From positions 144,431 through 208,430 of the forward strand of contig JAEPNB010000006.1 of the NCBI GenBank assembly GCA_017643645.1: a stretch of DNA of 64,000 nt, written 5' to 3'. The stretch comes from Balneola sp. Its GTDB lineage: Bacteria; Bacteroidota; Rhodothermia; Balneolales; Balneolaceae. The position numbers were made by a program, and so were the translations under genes. Every line of letters begins with the position of its first letter. The stretch's first letter is position 1. Positions 63,783 through 64,000 of the stretch are shown in pieces. The notes beneath the pieces were generated by a model, which ran no database searches, was not told the origin of the DNA, and was given only the letters and a program-made list of their open reading frames with translations.

Positions 63783-63855
63783 CACGGGCGGAGAGACTCG
63801 AACTCCCGACACCTGGTTTTGGAGACCAGTGCTCTACCAACTGAGCTACGCCCGT
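63783..63855 (-). tRNA. tRNA-Trp (CCA anticodon)
   Basis: Minus-strand acceptor ACGGGCG pairs with CGCCCGT. The anticodon stem CTGGT/ACCAG encloses CTCCAAA with anticodon CCA (tryptophan). The T arm carries TTCGAGT. The 3' CCA is not encoded. Its location between tuf and secE is conserved in many bacteria. Confidence 0.97.
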
Positions 63856-63923
63856 TTATACACGGAAAAGCAGATGGTAAAAACCACCTACTTTTTTCCG
63901 CAAAATCGCTTAGCTGGTAGTGC

Positions 63924-64000
63924 TTAGTCTAAAATTTTAGTTACCACACCAGCACCTACTGTACGTCCACCTTCGCGGATCGCAAAGCGCAGGCCTTCTT
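63924..64000 (-). CDS. tuf: Elongation factor Tu, C-terminal end (5' part beyond the window)
   Basis: The last ~24 codons are visible and read GLRFAIREGGRTVGAGVVTKI, then LD and stop. This is the highly conserved C-terminus of EF-Tu (domain 3 ending in the TVGAGVV motif), the GTPase that brings aminoacyl-tRNA to the ribosome. The TAA stop lies at 63924-63926. It precedes tRNA-Trp, secE and nusG on the same strand, the standard arrangement. Only the tail is in the window. Confidence 0.96.
   Translation of the reverse strand, partial: EGLRFAIREGGRTVGAGVVTKILD

Overview
The window reads as a chromosomal segment of a non-phototrophic member of the Bacteroidota/Balneolota side of the FCB group; a Balneolales-type bacterium is my best guess. 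The basis is AT-rich DNA, few clear Shine-Dalgarno sites outside the ribosomal genes, many TTG starts, secreted proteins ending in type IX-style C-terminal sorting domains, PorV-like and TonB-dependent outer membrane proteins, and a folP-cdaA pair. The exact genus cannot be read from the sequence.

Layout. 1-2637 (minus): methylmalonyl-CoA mutase and the start of its MeaB chaperone. 2820-5098 (plus): three small envelope proteins interleaved with two ~130-bp repeats that resemble the 3' end of the neighbouring cdaA. 5114-8444 (minus): cdaA, folP, a 7Fe ferredoxin and a nucleotide pyrophosphatase-like lipoprotein. 8482-20099 (minus): a surface-protein block of two secreted proteins with C-terminal sorting domains, an intrinsic terminator, a lipoprotein, a TonB-dependent receptor, a PorV-like barrel and an NHL lipoprotein. 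20197-28603 (mostly minus): two small-transferase homologues, an MBL hydrolase, a DUF349 protein, MscS, CsbD, SixA and a MATE exporter. 28775-36974 (plus): a DUF3822-like gene, rsmD, coaD, an aminotransferase, a GxxExxY protein amid repeats, an alkylation-repair protein, DUF1304, DUF1835, GbsR, YraN and PlsC. 37434-42339 (minus): egtD/egtB, a sensor kinase and tRNA-Val. 42460-47264 (plus): a thiolase, a FadJ-like fusion and a beta-propeller lipoprotein.

47258-52253 (minus) holds the most unusual locus. It is a compact five-gene operon encoding a fusion of the C-terminal half of FliF with a complete FliG, an outer membrane beta-barrel protein with an N-terminal FlgO/CsgG-like region, a lipoprotein, MotA and MotB. 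This would supply a flagellum-type rotor and stator with envelope partners. No flagellar export, rod, hook or filament genes are present in the window. It is a good candidate for an undescribed rotary or force-generating envelope machine.

52521-64000 (minus) is the conserved transcription/translation block tuf - tRNA-Trp - secE - nusG - rplK - rplA - rplJ - rplL - rpoB - rpoC. It ends in a strong terminator just upstream of the rotor operon. All assignments are by eye from sequence motifs; no database search was run.
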